Made by a program: the position numbers and the translations under genes. The notes under the pieces were generated by a model that did no database searches, was not told where the DNA came from, and worked only from the letters and a program-made list of their open reading frames with translations. From Pseudomonas frederiksbergensis (GTDB taxonomy: Bacteria; Pseudomonadota; Gammaproteobacteria; Pseudomonadales; Pseudomonadaceae), in contig NZ_MOBM01000038.1 in the NCBI RefSeq assembly GCF_003732275.1, forward strand, positions 186,001-250,000: 64,000 nt of DNA, written 5' to 3'. Below are positions 43,806 to 52,300 of this stretch, in pieces (the stretch's first letter is position 1; every line of letters starts with the position of its first letter).

Positions 43806-45472
43806 CGGTCATGGAGGCAATGTCCGAGCGTGCGATCATTCTTGCGCCGTTGGGACGCGACAGTCAGATTGCGCTGATGATGCTCAACGAGGCAGGGTTC
43901 GATGGGGTCATCACCCGGGATATAGGCGCGTTGTGCAATGAACTGTCGCTGGGTGCCGGCCTGCTGGTGATTGCTTCCGAGGCCTTGTTGGGCGCAAACC
44001 TTGAACCGCTGCTGGGTCTGATCGAGCAGCAGCCGGCGTGGTCGGATCTGCCGATCGTACTGCTGACCCACCACGGTGGCCCGGAGCAGAACCCTGCATC
44101 GCGACTCGGTTTGCAACTGGGCAACGTGACCTTTCTCGAGCGGCCGTTTCATCCGGTCACGCTGATCAGCCTCGTCACCACAGCGTTGCGCGGGCGACGA
44201 CGGCAGTATGAAGCCAGGGACCGGTTGATTGATCTGAGCCAAAGCGAACTGCGTCTGCAAAACACCCTGGAAACCCTCGAGCAACAGGTCGAGGAACGCA
44301 CCGCGCAATTGCGCCACAACGAAGAGGTGCTCAGGCAGTCGCAGAAAATGGAAGCGGTCGGCCAACTCACCGGCGGTATTGCCCACGACTTCAACAACAT
44401 GCTCACCGGCATCATCGGCAGCCTGGAGCTGCTGCGTCGACGCCTGGCCCGGGGACGCACCGAGGACCTGGACAGCCTGATCGATCTTGGGGTGACCTCA
44501 GCCAACCGCGCGGCGGGCCTGACGCATCGCTTGCTGGCATTTTCCCGACGCCAGTCGCTGGATTCAAAACCGGTGCAGATGAACACCCTGGTGGTATCCA
44601 TGGGTGAACTGTTGCAGCGCAGCATCAATGAAAGCATTCACCTGGAAATGCAGCTGGACGAGCAACTATGGGTGGCCGAGGCAGATCCCAATCAACTCGA
44701 AAGCGCCCTGCTCAACCTGGTACTCAACGCCCGGGACGCCATGCCCGACGGCGGAAAGCTGCTGGTCAAAACCTCCAATCAGCATCTGGATACGGGGTTT
44801 ACCGAGGCACACAGCAATCTGCAACCGGGCGATTATATCGTCCTGAGCGTCACCGATACCGGTTGCGGCATGCCGCAAAGCACCATCAACCGGGCCTTTG
44901 ATCCTTTCTTCACGACCAAACCCATCGGCCAGGGCACGGGCCTGGGCTTGTCGATGATTTACGGTTTCAGCAAACAGTCTGGCGGCCACGTCAGCATTCA
45001 CAGTGAAGTCGGAAAAGGCACTACGGTCAGTCTGTTTTTGCCGCGTTTGAGGGGGGAACTGCTCCAGGACACCCAAGTCGATGCCCAACACGCGCCTTAC
45101 GCCCGGGACGGCGAAACCGTGCTGATCGTCGAAGACGATCCCGCCGTGCGAGTCCTGGTCAGCGCCGTATTGAGTGAATTGGGCTACGCCTTCGTTGAAG
45201 CGGGCGATGCCGATAGCGCCGTGCCGATTCTTGACTCCGGTCAGCGAATCGACCTGTTGATCAGCGACGTGGGATTGCCGGGCATGAACGGCCGGCAACT
45301 GGCGGAAATCGGCCGGCAGTATCGACCCGATCTCAAGGTATTGTTCATCACCGGGTATGCTGAACACGCCGCCGTGCGCGGTGGTTTTCTTGACCCTGGC
45401 ATGCAGATGATCACCAAGCCGTTCACCTTCGATTTGTTGACGGCGAAGGTGCGGGAAATGATCAGAATCTGA
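43802..45472 (+). CDS. Hybrid histidine kinase with N-terminal pseudo-receiver, coupled to KaiC-like gene
   Basis: 556 residues from the GTG at 43802, which overlaps the KaiC-like stop and has GAGGAAG upstream. Residues 8-130 have a receiver-like fold, but the phospho-aspartate region reads LLVIASEALL and the conserved Lys-Pro is Arg-Pro (FLERPF), so it is a pseudo-receiver. A coiled coil runs about 135-180. The HisKA domain has His195 in GGIAHDFNNM, and the ATPase domain has Asn309, DTGCGMP and GQGTGLGL. A C-terminal receiver has Asp489 in ISDVGLPGMNG. No membrane segment is present, so the kinase is cytosolic. The N-terminal domain is a candidate KaiC-binding surface (inference). Confidence 0.92.
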   Translation: MTVMEAMSERAIILAPLGRDSQIALMMLNEAGFDGVITRDIGALCNELSLGAGLLVIASEALLGANLEPLLGLIEQQPAWSDLPIVLLTHHGGPEQNPASRLGLQLGNVTFLERPFHPVTLISLVTTALRGRRRQYEARDRLIDLSQSELRLQNTLETLEQQVEERTAQLRHNEEVLRQSQKMEAVGQLTGGIAHDFNNMLTGIIGSLELLRRRLARGRTEDLDSLIDLGVTSANRAAGLTHRLLAFSRRQSLDSKPVQMNTLVVSMGELLQRSINESIHLEMQLDEQLWVAEADPNQLESALLNLVLNARDAMPDGGKLLVKTSNQHLDTGFTEAHSNLQPGDYIVLSVTDTGCGMPQSTINRAFDPFFTTKPIGQGTGLGLSMIYGFSKQSGGHVSIHSEVGKGTTVSLFLPRLRGELLQDTQVDAQHAPYARDGETVLIVEDDPAVRVLVSAVLSELGYAFVEAGDADSAVPILDSGQRIDLLISDVGLPGMNGRQLAEIGRQYRPDLKVLFITGYAEHAAVRGGFLDPGMQMITKPFTFDLLTAKVREMIRI

Positions 45473-45483
45473 AGGATTCTTGT

Positions 45484-45574
45484 GTAGGAACTGCCGCAGG
45501 CTGCGATCTTTTGATCCGGGGCCGTCGCGCGAGCGCAAAAAGATCAAAAGATCGCAGCCTTCGGCAGCTCCTAC
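45484..45574. repeat. Intergenic hairpin repeat (type 2), between convergent genes
   Basis: The arms at 45484-45515 and 45543-45574 are near-perfect reverse complements (core CTGCGATCTTTTGAT). It sits between the stops of two converging signalling genes and can act as a bidirectional terminator. It is the same family as 42078-42176 and 55566-55647. Confidence 0.85.
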
Positions 45575-45605
45575 AGGGGCCGGTTGGTCAGCGATATAGC
45601 TGCCT

Positions 45606-45983
45606 TCAGGACAGCATGTCCTGCATGATCTGTTGCAACACATCCAGATCGAACGGCTTGGCCAGGATCGGCGCTTTGCGGGTGATCGGGCTGTCGGTCT
45701 CGCGAATTTCCTGCGGATAGCCGCTGATGAAGATGACCTTGAGCTCCGGTCGCAGCTTCACGGCAGGTTCGGCGATCTGCACACCAGAGATCCCCCCCGG
45801 TAAGCGGAAGTCGGTGATCATCATGTCCAGATGCGGTTTGCTCGCCAGAATTTCAAAGGCCTGCTCGCCGTTTTCGGCTTGCAGCACCCGGTAACCCTCA
45901 CCCGACAAATAAGCAGACAGCACCATCAGGATCGAAGGGTCATCCTCGACGATCAGTACCACATCTTGTGCATCTTCACTCAT
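45606..45983 (-). CDS. Single-domain response regulator
   Basis: 125 residues from the ATG at 45983 with AAAGG upstream. A GTG at 46031 that overlaps the previous stop is an alternative coupled start. It is a CheY-like receiver only: acidic pocket IVEDDPS, phospho-acceptor Asp58 in ITDFRLPGG, FISGYP and Lys in ILAKPF. There is no output domain. It is the last gene of the minus-strand unit beginning at 51625, so its partners are probably the two kinases upstream. Confidence 0.92.
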   Translation of the reverse strand: MSEDAQDVVLIVEDDPSILMVLSAYLSGEGYRVLQAENGEQAFEILASKPHLDMMITDFRLPGGISGVQIAEPAVKLRPELKVIFISGYPQEIRETDSPITRKAPILAKPFDLDVLQQIMQDMLS

Positions 45984-46027
45984 GGAAAGCCTTTGTTCGG
46001 TCAATAGCTGCTGATACGACCGTATGG

Positions 46028-47242
46028 TCACTCAGAGGTTGCGTTTATCGGGCTGTTTTCCTGCAGCGGCAGACAAACGCGAAACAAGGCGCCTTCGCCA
46101 ATCCGGCTCTCGACGGTGATGGAGCCACCGTGGGCGGCGACAATCTGCTCCGAAATAAACAGCCCCAGGCCCAGCCCGGCTACAACGGCCTTGGCGGAAA
46201 CCCGTTCGAACTGCTGAAAAATGCGCTGCTGATTCTCTTCACTGATCCCGATACCGCAATCCTGAACCTCAACCCACGCTTGCCCGTCCTGATTGTACAC
46301 GCGTACGTCGATCTGGCTCTTGGCGCCATAACGCAGCGCATTGGTCAACAAGTTGGAAATCACTTGTTCGATACGGAACTCGTCCCAGTGGCCCATCACG
46401 GGCTGGTTGGCCGTCAAGGTAACCGACGACTCCGCGGCCTCGACCTGCGGTGCAAAATTCTGCAGAAGGTTGCTCACCAACTGCACCAGGTCAAACCGAC
46501 TGGGACGGATCGACAGCTTGCCGGTACGGATCCTCGACACATCGAGCATGTCCTCGATCAGACGGATCAGGCTTTTGATTTGCCGCTCGTCGCGGTCGAC
46601 CATCGCGTGCATCTTGTCCAGCGTGAAGGCCGCGGCGTTACTCCGGGCCAGGTGCATTTTGCGCAACTGGGTTTCGAGAATCAGGCCATTGAGCGGCGTA
46701 CGGACTTCGTGAGCCACGATAGACATGAAGTCATCACGCATGCGCACCGCTTGCTCCAGCTCATTCTGGGTATTCTGCAACTGTTTGAGCAGCGCCTCCT
46801 GCTCCCGGCGACTTTGCTCCAGCGCTTCGACCTGATGCTTCATCGCTTTGCTCTGGCGATACAAGTCGACGAAGACATTGACCTTGCTCTTGACCGCGTG
46901 AACGTCCAGCGGCTTGTGCAAAAAGTCTACCGCCCCGCTTTCGTAGCCCTTGAACGCGTAATTAAGCTCGCGGCCGGCGGCACTGACGAACACAATCGGG
47001 ATGTTTTTGGTTTTTTCCGTGCCACGCATCAACTCGGCCAGCTCGAAGCCGTTCATGCCGGGCATCTGCACATCGAGAATGGCCATGGCGAACTCGTGTT
47101 GCAGTAACAACGACAAGGCTTCGTCGGCGGACAGGGCTTTGTAGACGATACGGTCTTCACGCCTGATCAAGGCTTCGAGCGCCAGAAGGTTCTCCGGCAG
47201 GTCGTCGACGATCAGTAATTTGGCCTGGATATTACCTAACAT
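46028..47242 (-). CDS. REC-histidine kinase (response regulator fused to sensor kinase)
   Basis: 404 residues from the ATG at 47242 with AAGGA upstream. An N-terminal receiver has Asp57 (AILDVQMPGMNG) and Lys110. A coiled coil runs about 125-165. HisKA has His178 in IVAHEVRTPLNG, and the ATPase domain has VISNLLTNALRYG, DCGIGI and GLGLGLF. There are no membrane segments or input domain other than the receiver. This suggests it is a relay kinase receiving phosphate from another kinase, plausibly the CHASE3-GAF hybrid kinase in the same unit (inference). Confidence 0.92.
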   Translation of the reverse strand: MLGNIQAKLLIVDDLPENLLALEALIRREDRIVYKALSADEALSLLLQHEFAMAILDVQMPGMNGFELAELMRGTEKTKNIPIVFVSAAGRELNYAFKGYESGAVDFLHKPLDVHAVKSKVNVFVDLYRQSKAMKHQVEALEQSRREQEALLKQLQNTQNELEQAVRMRDDFMSIVAHEVRTPLNGLILETQLRKMHLARSNAAAFTLDKMHAMVDRDERQIKSLIRLIEDMLDVSRIRTGKLSIRPSRFDLVQLVSNLLQNFAPQVEAAESSVTLTANQPVMGHWDEFRIEQVISNLLTNALRYGAKSQIDVRVYNQDGQAWVEVQDCGIGISEENQQRIFQQFERVSAKAVVAGLGLGLFISEQIVAAHGGSITVESRIGEGALFRVCLPLQENSPINATSE

Positions 47243-47318
47243 GCGATTCCTTCCAGCTCGATAAGCAGACAGCCGATGCCGCAAAGATCCAGCAGATGAG
47301 TATCCAGCACTGCCCTAT

Positions 47319-48134
47319 TCATGATTTTCGATAGATCCGTTCGGGTTTGACCAATGCTTCAAATTGATTGCCATAGGCCGAGAAATCCAGGGTTTCCTTA
47401 CTGCCCAATGCCAGAAAACCCCGATGACACAGCGATTCGTGAAACAAGCCGAACGCGCGACCCTGTAGCTTTTTGTTGAAATAAATCAATACATTGCGGC
47501 ACGAAATCAATTGAGTCTCCGAGAACACACTGTCGGTGGCCAGGCTGTGATCAGCGAAAGTCACGTTGTCGCACAGGCTCTTGTCGAAAATGGCATAACC
47601 ATAGGCCGCCGTGTAGTAATCGGCGAACGAGCGCTGCCCACCGGCCTGCTGGTAGTTGTGAGTGTAGGCCCGGACATTCTCCAGGGAGAAAATCCCCTGC
47701 CGGGCTTTATCCAGCGAGCGTGGGTTGATGTCCGTGGCATAGAGGATGGTGCGATCCAGCAGGCCTTCTTCGCGCAGCAGAATCGCCATCGAATAGACCT
47801 CTTCACCGGTGCTGCAACCAGCGATCCAGACCTTGATCGATGGATAGGTCCTGAGCAGCGGCACCACTTCCCGACGCAGCGCCAGGAAGTGTGAAGGGTC
47901 GCGGAACATTTCGCTGACCGGGATCGTCAACAATTGCAGCAGTTGCATGAACGCGGTCGGATCGTGCAAAACCTTCTCTTGCAGCGCCGAGATGGACTTG
48001 CACTCGAACTGACTCAAGGCGTGATTGACCCGGCGTTTGATCGACGCGCTGGAGTAATCGCGAAAGTCGTAGCTGTACTTGAGGTAAATCGCCTCAATCA
48101 GCAAGCGCAATTCGATTTCCGTACTGCGCTCCAC
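47319..48134 (-). CDS. CheR-type protein-glutamate methyltransferase, orphan
   Basis: 271 residues from the GTG at 48134, which overlaps the preceding kinase stop (TAGTG). A GTG 9 codons upstream would extend it into that gene and is less likely. The N-terminal helical CheR part contains YDFRDYSSASIKRRVNHALS, and TIPVSEMFRDPSHF leads to the SAM-binding KVWIAGCSTGEEVYSMAILL. DINPRSLDKARQGIFSL and SCRNVLIYF are typical. CheR methylates glutamates of chemoreceptors, but no chemoreceptor or CheB is encoded here. The target could be a kinase of the same unit. Confidence 0.9.
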   Translation of the reverse strand: MERSTEIELRLLIEAIYLKYSYDFRDYSSASIKRRVNHALSQFECKSISALQEKVLHDPTAFMQLLQLLTIPVSEMFRDPSHFLALRREVVPLLRTYPSIKVWIAGCSTGEEVYSMAILLREEGLLDRTILYATDINPRSLDKARQGIFSLENVRAYTHNYQQAGGQRSFADYYTAAYGYAIFDKSLCDNVTFADHSLATDSVFSETQLISCRNVLIYFNKKLQGRAFGLFHESLCHRGFLALGSKETLDFSAYGNQFEALVKPERIYRKS

Positions 48135-51100
48135 TAGATACGTTCCATCTTCGGTAACCACACACGGATCAACGAGAACAGGCGATCCAGGTCAATGGGT
48201 TTGGCCAGGTAGTCATTGGCGCCGGCCTGCAAGCAGCGCTCCTGATCGTCCTTCATGGCCTTGGCCGTCACCGCAATGATCGGCAGCTTGCGCCAGCGCG
48301 GATCCTTGCGGATTTGGAGGGTGGCTTCGAAACCATCCATCTCCGGCATCATCACGTCCATCAGCACCAGATCGATGTCCTCGACTTCATTCAATTTTTC
48401 AATCGCTTCACGGCCGTTACGGCCAATGACCACGATTGCGCCCTTCTGCTCCAGCGCACTGGTGAGGGCGAAGATGTTGCGTACATCATCGTCCACCAGC
48501 AGCACTTTACGTCCTTCGAAAACCTTGTCGCGACTGCGGGCGGTCTTGAGCATCGTCTGGCGCTCCTGGGACAAGCGGGATTCGACCTTGTGCAGAAAGA
48601 GTGTCACTTCGTCCAGTAACCGCTCGGGCGAGCGCGCGCCCTTGATGATGATCGAGCGCGAATACTTGCGCAGCTCGGCCTCTTCGTCCCGGGTCAGGTT
48701 ACGTCCGGTATAGACGATTACCGGCGGGAACGAGCAGATATCCTCGGTGGACATGCGTTTGAGCAAGTCATTGCCGAGCATGTCGGGCAGCTTAAGGTCG
48801 ATGATCATGCAGTCGAAAATCGTGTTGCGCAGCAGCTCGAGAGCATCCTGCGCCAGCCCGACGGCGGTGATTTCGATGTCTTCGTCGCCGATCAGCCGGG
48901 CGATGCTGTCGCGTTGCACATCGTCGTCTTCGACCAGCAATATCCGTTTGACCTTCTGCGTCAGTTTGGCTTCGAGGCGGGCAAATACAGCCTTGAGTTC
49001 CTCACGCGTGGTGGGCTTGACCGCATAACCGATGGCGCCCATGTGCATGGCGGCCTCCATGCGGTCTTCGACCGAAATCACATGCACCGGGATGTGCCGG
49101 GTTTCGGCATGTTCTTTCAAACGCTGCAATACCGTCAGCCCGGAATGATCCGGCAGGCGCATGTCCAGCAGGATCGCATCGGGGATGAACTGCCTGGCCA
49201 GGTCGTAGCCTTCGTCGGCGCCGTGGGCTACCAGGCACTGATAACCCAGTTCATGGGCCAGGTCGTAGAGGATGTGCGCAAAGTTCGGCTCATCCTCCAC
49301 GACCAGAATGCAGCGAGTAGCGAATGGCGCCTTGTTGCGATCATCGTCGAAACGCGGAATGTCGACGTCGGCAATCAGCGGCATAGTCGTAGTAACCACG
49401 GCGCTATTCGACAAAGCTACCGGCGTGGCTTTCATGGTCTCGACAGGCGCGTCGCCCGGCTCGACGTAGTGCTGCGGCAACACCAGGGTGAACACACTGC
49501 CCTGCCCGGGCATGCTGGTCACGCTGATGGAGCCGCCCAATAACGTGGCCAGATCACGAGAAATCGACAAGCCCAGGCCGGTGCCGCCGTAACGACGATT
49601 GGTGGTGCCATCGGCCTGACGGAAGGCTTCGAAAATGCTTTCCTGCTGATCCGGGGCAATACCGATGCCGGAATCACGGACAATAAAGGCGATGCCATTG
49701 TCTGGCTGAGCGGCGACGCTCAGGTTGACCGTGCCCTTTTCGGTGAACTTCACCGCGTTGGACAGCAGGTTCTTGATCACTTGCTCCAGCCGCTGGCGGT
49801 CGGTGAACAGCATCAGCGGTGCATCGGCCTGCAATTGGACCTGGAAATCCAGGTTCTTTTCCGCAGCCATCGGCTGGAACATACCACGCAGGCCTTCCAC
49901 CAGACGCGCAACATTGGTGTTCTCTGGACGTACCTCAAGCTTGCCGGCCTCGACCTTGGAAATGTCGAGAATGTCGTTGATCAGGTTAAGTAAGTCGTTG
50001 CCGGCGGAGTAGATCGAATCGGCGAACTTGACCTGCTCGGCGCTGAGGTTTTCCTGCGGGTTTTCCGCCAGCAGTTTGGCCAGGATCAACGAACTGTTCA
50101 GTGGCGTGCGCAGCTCGTGGGACATGTTGGCGAGGAATTCGGACTTGTATTTGCTTGAGCGCTGCAACTCTTCGGCGCGCGCTTCGAGCTCAACTTGAGC
50201 CAGATTCAGTTCGGTGTTCTTCTGGTCCATGGCATCACGTTGCGCGGCCAGGATCTGCCCCTGCTCGGCGAGTTGTTCGTTGGTTTGCTCCAGCGCTGCC
50301 TGCTGGGTTTCCAGGTGGCCCTGGGATTCCTTGAGAATCCGCGACTGCTCTTCCAGCTCCTCGTTGGCGGTCTTGAGTTCTTCTTGCTGAACTTGCAGCT
50401 CTTCGTTGAGTTGCTGGGCTTCGGCCAGCACTTCCTGCAAGCGTTGGCGATAGCGGGCAGCCTCGATCGAGGTACCGATGTTGCCGGCAATCAATTCGAG
50501 CAGTTCAACATCGCGATCGGTCAGCGTGCGCAGGAACCCCAGTTCGATCACACCGTTGACCCGATCGTCGTCGCTGGTCGGCACCACCAATATGCTATGC
50601 GGTAAACCTTCGCCCAGGCCGGAGCTGACTTTGAAGTAGTCGCCCGGTACGTCATCAAGACGAATCAAGCGCGCCTGTTGCGCCACTTGGCCGACAATCC
50701 CTTCGCCACTGTAGATCTGCTGCTCAAGCGCTTCCTGTTCCCGGGAAAAACCGTATGACGCGATGCGTTTCAGGCCACCATGATCCTCACGGACATAGAT
50801 CGCCGCGACAGCTGTCCCTAAATATTGGGCGCAGAACTGCAGAATGTTGCGCCCCAACAGATTGAGGGATAACTGCCCCAGGACTTGCTCGGCCAGTTCG
50901 GTCTGACCGTTGCGCAACCAGGCTTGCTGTTCCAGACGCCGGGCACTGGCCTGTTGCCCGGCGAGGTTGGCGCTGTAACTTTGCGACAGTTTGAGCAAGT
51001 CCCGACGGCCAATGTAGGCCAGCAACCCGCTGATACCGGCCACGAACAGCAGATAAAGGGCGATGCTCCAAATCGTGGTTTGGCGCACTTCCTCGTTGCG

Positions 51101-51625
51101 AGTGGCGCGCAACTGCTGTTCCAAATCGATCACCTCTTCGAATTGCTTGCGGATCTCATCGGTCAGCCGCTTGCCGCGCCCGGCCTTGACGGCGCCACGG
51201 TAGTCACCGCTGGCGCGCTGCAAATCAATCATCGATTGCGCGTAATTGCCCCATTCCGTCTGCAAGGCCTGGAGCCGGCGCAGACGATCGGTCTGGACCG
51301 GATTATCGGTGGTCAATTCGAGCAAGGTATCGAGAGCGACGGCGATTCTCGGCTTGGCCGTCTCGTAGGGATCAAGGAAATGTTCATCGCCGCTGAGCAG
51401 GAACCCGCGCATGCCGGTTTCCAGATCGACGGTCAGCTTTATCGCCTCATTGGCATTATTGATCACCCGGTCGGTGTGCTGGACCCACTGGATCACCGAC
51501 AGCAGATAGGTAATCAGCGAAACGAAGAACACCGCACTGATGACGCCCACACCCAATGGCAGGCTGACGTTGCGGCTCAGGAGTTTACGGAATCGTTGCT
51601 CATCAACCGAGGACGCAGAGGTCAT
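48134..51625 (-). CDS. CHASE3-GAF hybrid histidine kinase with three receiver domains
   Basis: 1163 residues from the ATG at 51625; AAGG precedes it and earlier starts are unsupported. The order is TM1 (about 24-44), periplasmic CHASE3 (47-180, with DLETGMRGFLLSGD), TM2 (184-206), GAF (about 250-392) and a long coiled coil (395-490). HisKA follows with His503 (MSHELRTPLN), then an ATPase (DSGIGIA, GGTGLGLS). Three receivers have Asp821, Asp943 and Asp1090. It is the first gene of the minus-strand unit and overlaps cheR. The architecture implies integration of a periplasmic signal with phosphotransfer to several partners. The ligand is unknown. Confidence 0.93.
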   Translation of the reverse strand: MTSASSVDEQRFRKLLSRNVSLPLGVGVISAVFFVSLITYLLSVIQWVQHTDRVINNANEAIKLTVDLETGMRGFLLSGDEHFLDPYETAKPRIAVALDTLLELTTDNPVQTDRLRRLQALQTEWGNYAQSMIDLQRASGDYRGAVKAGRGKRLTDEIRKQFEEVIDLEQQLRATRNEEVRQTTIWSIALYLLFVAGISGLLAYIGRRDLLKLSQSYSANLAGQQASARRLEQQAWLRNGQTELAEQVLGQLSLNLLGRNILQFCAQYLGTAVAAIYVREDHGGLKRIASYGFSREQEALEQQIYSGEGIVGQVAQQARLIRLDDVPGDYFKVSSGLGEGLPHSILVVPTSDDDRVNGVIELGFLRTLTDRDVELLELIAGNIGTSIEAARYRQRLQEVLAEAQQLNEELQVQQEELKTANEELEEQSRILKESQGHLETQQAALEQTNEQLAEQGQILAAQRDAMDQKNTELNLAQVELEARAEELQRSSKYKSEFLANMSHELRTPLNSSLILAKLLAENPQENLSAEQVKFADSIYSAGNDLLNLINDILDISKVEAGKLEVRPENTNVARLVEGLRGMFQPMAAEKNLDFQVQLQADAPLMLFTDRQRLEQVIKNLLSNAVKFTEKGTVNLSVAAQPDNGIAFIVRDSGIGIAPDQQESIFEAFRQADGTTNRRYGGTGLGLSISRDLATLLGGSISVTSMPGQGSVFTLVLPQHYVEPGDAPVETMKATPVALSNSAVVTTTMPLIADVDIPRFDDDRNKAPFATRCILVVEDEPNFAHILYDLAHELGYQCLVAHGADEGYDLARQFIPDAILLDMRLPDHSGLTVLQRLKEHAETRHIPVHVISVEDRMEAAMHMGAIGYAVKPTTREELKAVFARLEAKLTQKVKRILLVEDDDVQRDSIARLIGDEDIEITAVGLAQDALELLRNTIFDCMIIDLKLPDMLGNDLLKRMSTEDICSFPPVIVYTGRNLTRDEEAELRKYSRSIIIKGARSPERLLDEVTLFLHKVESRLSQERQTMLKTARSRDKVFEGRKVLLVDDDVRNIFALTSALEQKGAIVVIGRNGREAIEKLNEVEDIDLVLMDVMMPEMDGFEATLQIRKDPRWRKLPIIAVTAKAMKDDQERCLQAGANDYLAKPIDLDRLFSLIRVWLPKMERI

Positions 51626-51882
51626 GGGGAAGCCTTGTCGTACTGTTGAAAAGCATCGAGTCTGCCCCAAAACGGCCGAGCTCATCCATTTTTCTGACAT
51701 GTTTCGCGGCAAAAACCTGCATTTAGCTGCTCTGGGACAAAGGAGCGGTTATTCTCTGCAGTGCTTGTGCGGCTATTGTTTTTGTAACGCGCCGGCACTT
51801 TGTCATGATTCGTCACTTATTCACGCTAGAGCCCGGCGATTTCGATCGACGAAGCCGCACATTCAATCTTTGAGAGCCCACT

Positions 51883-52245
51883 ATGCCCATCACCTCCACC
51901 ATCCTTGTCGTCGAAGACGATGCCATCGTGCGCACGCTGATCGTCGATGTACTGGAGGAATTGGAATTCCGGGTGCTTGCAGCGGATGGCTGTGAAATGG
52001 CGCTGGACTTCATCAACGATGAAGATCAGGACATCGACTTGCTGATGACGGATGTGGGGCTGCCGGTCATGGATGGTCGGGAACTGGCGAAGCAGGCGCG
52101 GATGCTGCGTCCCGAGTTGCCCATTCTGTTCGCCAGCGGTTATGCCGAAAGCATCGAGGTGCCTGACGATATGCATGTGATCGGCAAGCCGTTTTCCATT
52201 GATCAGTTGCGGGATAAGGTCAAGGGCATACTCGTCCAGGCCTGA
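51883..52245 (+). CDS. Single-domain response regulator
   Basis: 120 residues: TILVVEDDAIVRTLIVDVLE, phospho-acceptor Asp57 in LMTDVGLPVMDG, FASGYAE and VIGKPFSIDQL. It is a receiver only, similar to the C-terminal receiver of the kinase at 43802-45472. It is divergent from the CHASE3-GAF kinase across a 257-bp region that holds both promoters. It is followed by a glycosyltransferase gene 55 bp on. The partner kinase is unknown. Confidence 0.9.
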   Translation: MPITSTILVVEDDAIVRTLIVDVLEELEFRVLAADGCEMALDFINDEDQDIDLLMTDVGLPVMDGRELAKQARMLRPELPILFASGYAESIEVPDDMHVIGKPFSIDQLRDKVKGILVQA

Positions 52246-52300
52246 CTTTTCTCGCGCCCGATCCTCTCCGTTCTCTACCCGCTTCAAGGAATACCCGTCA

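Noticed and set aside
47319..48134. A complete chemotaxis gene cluster around cheR
   Set aside because: No cheA, cheB, cheW or receptor gene is present in the window; only hybrid kinases and receivers surround it.
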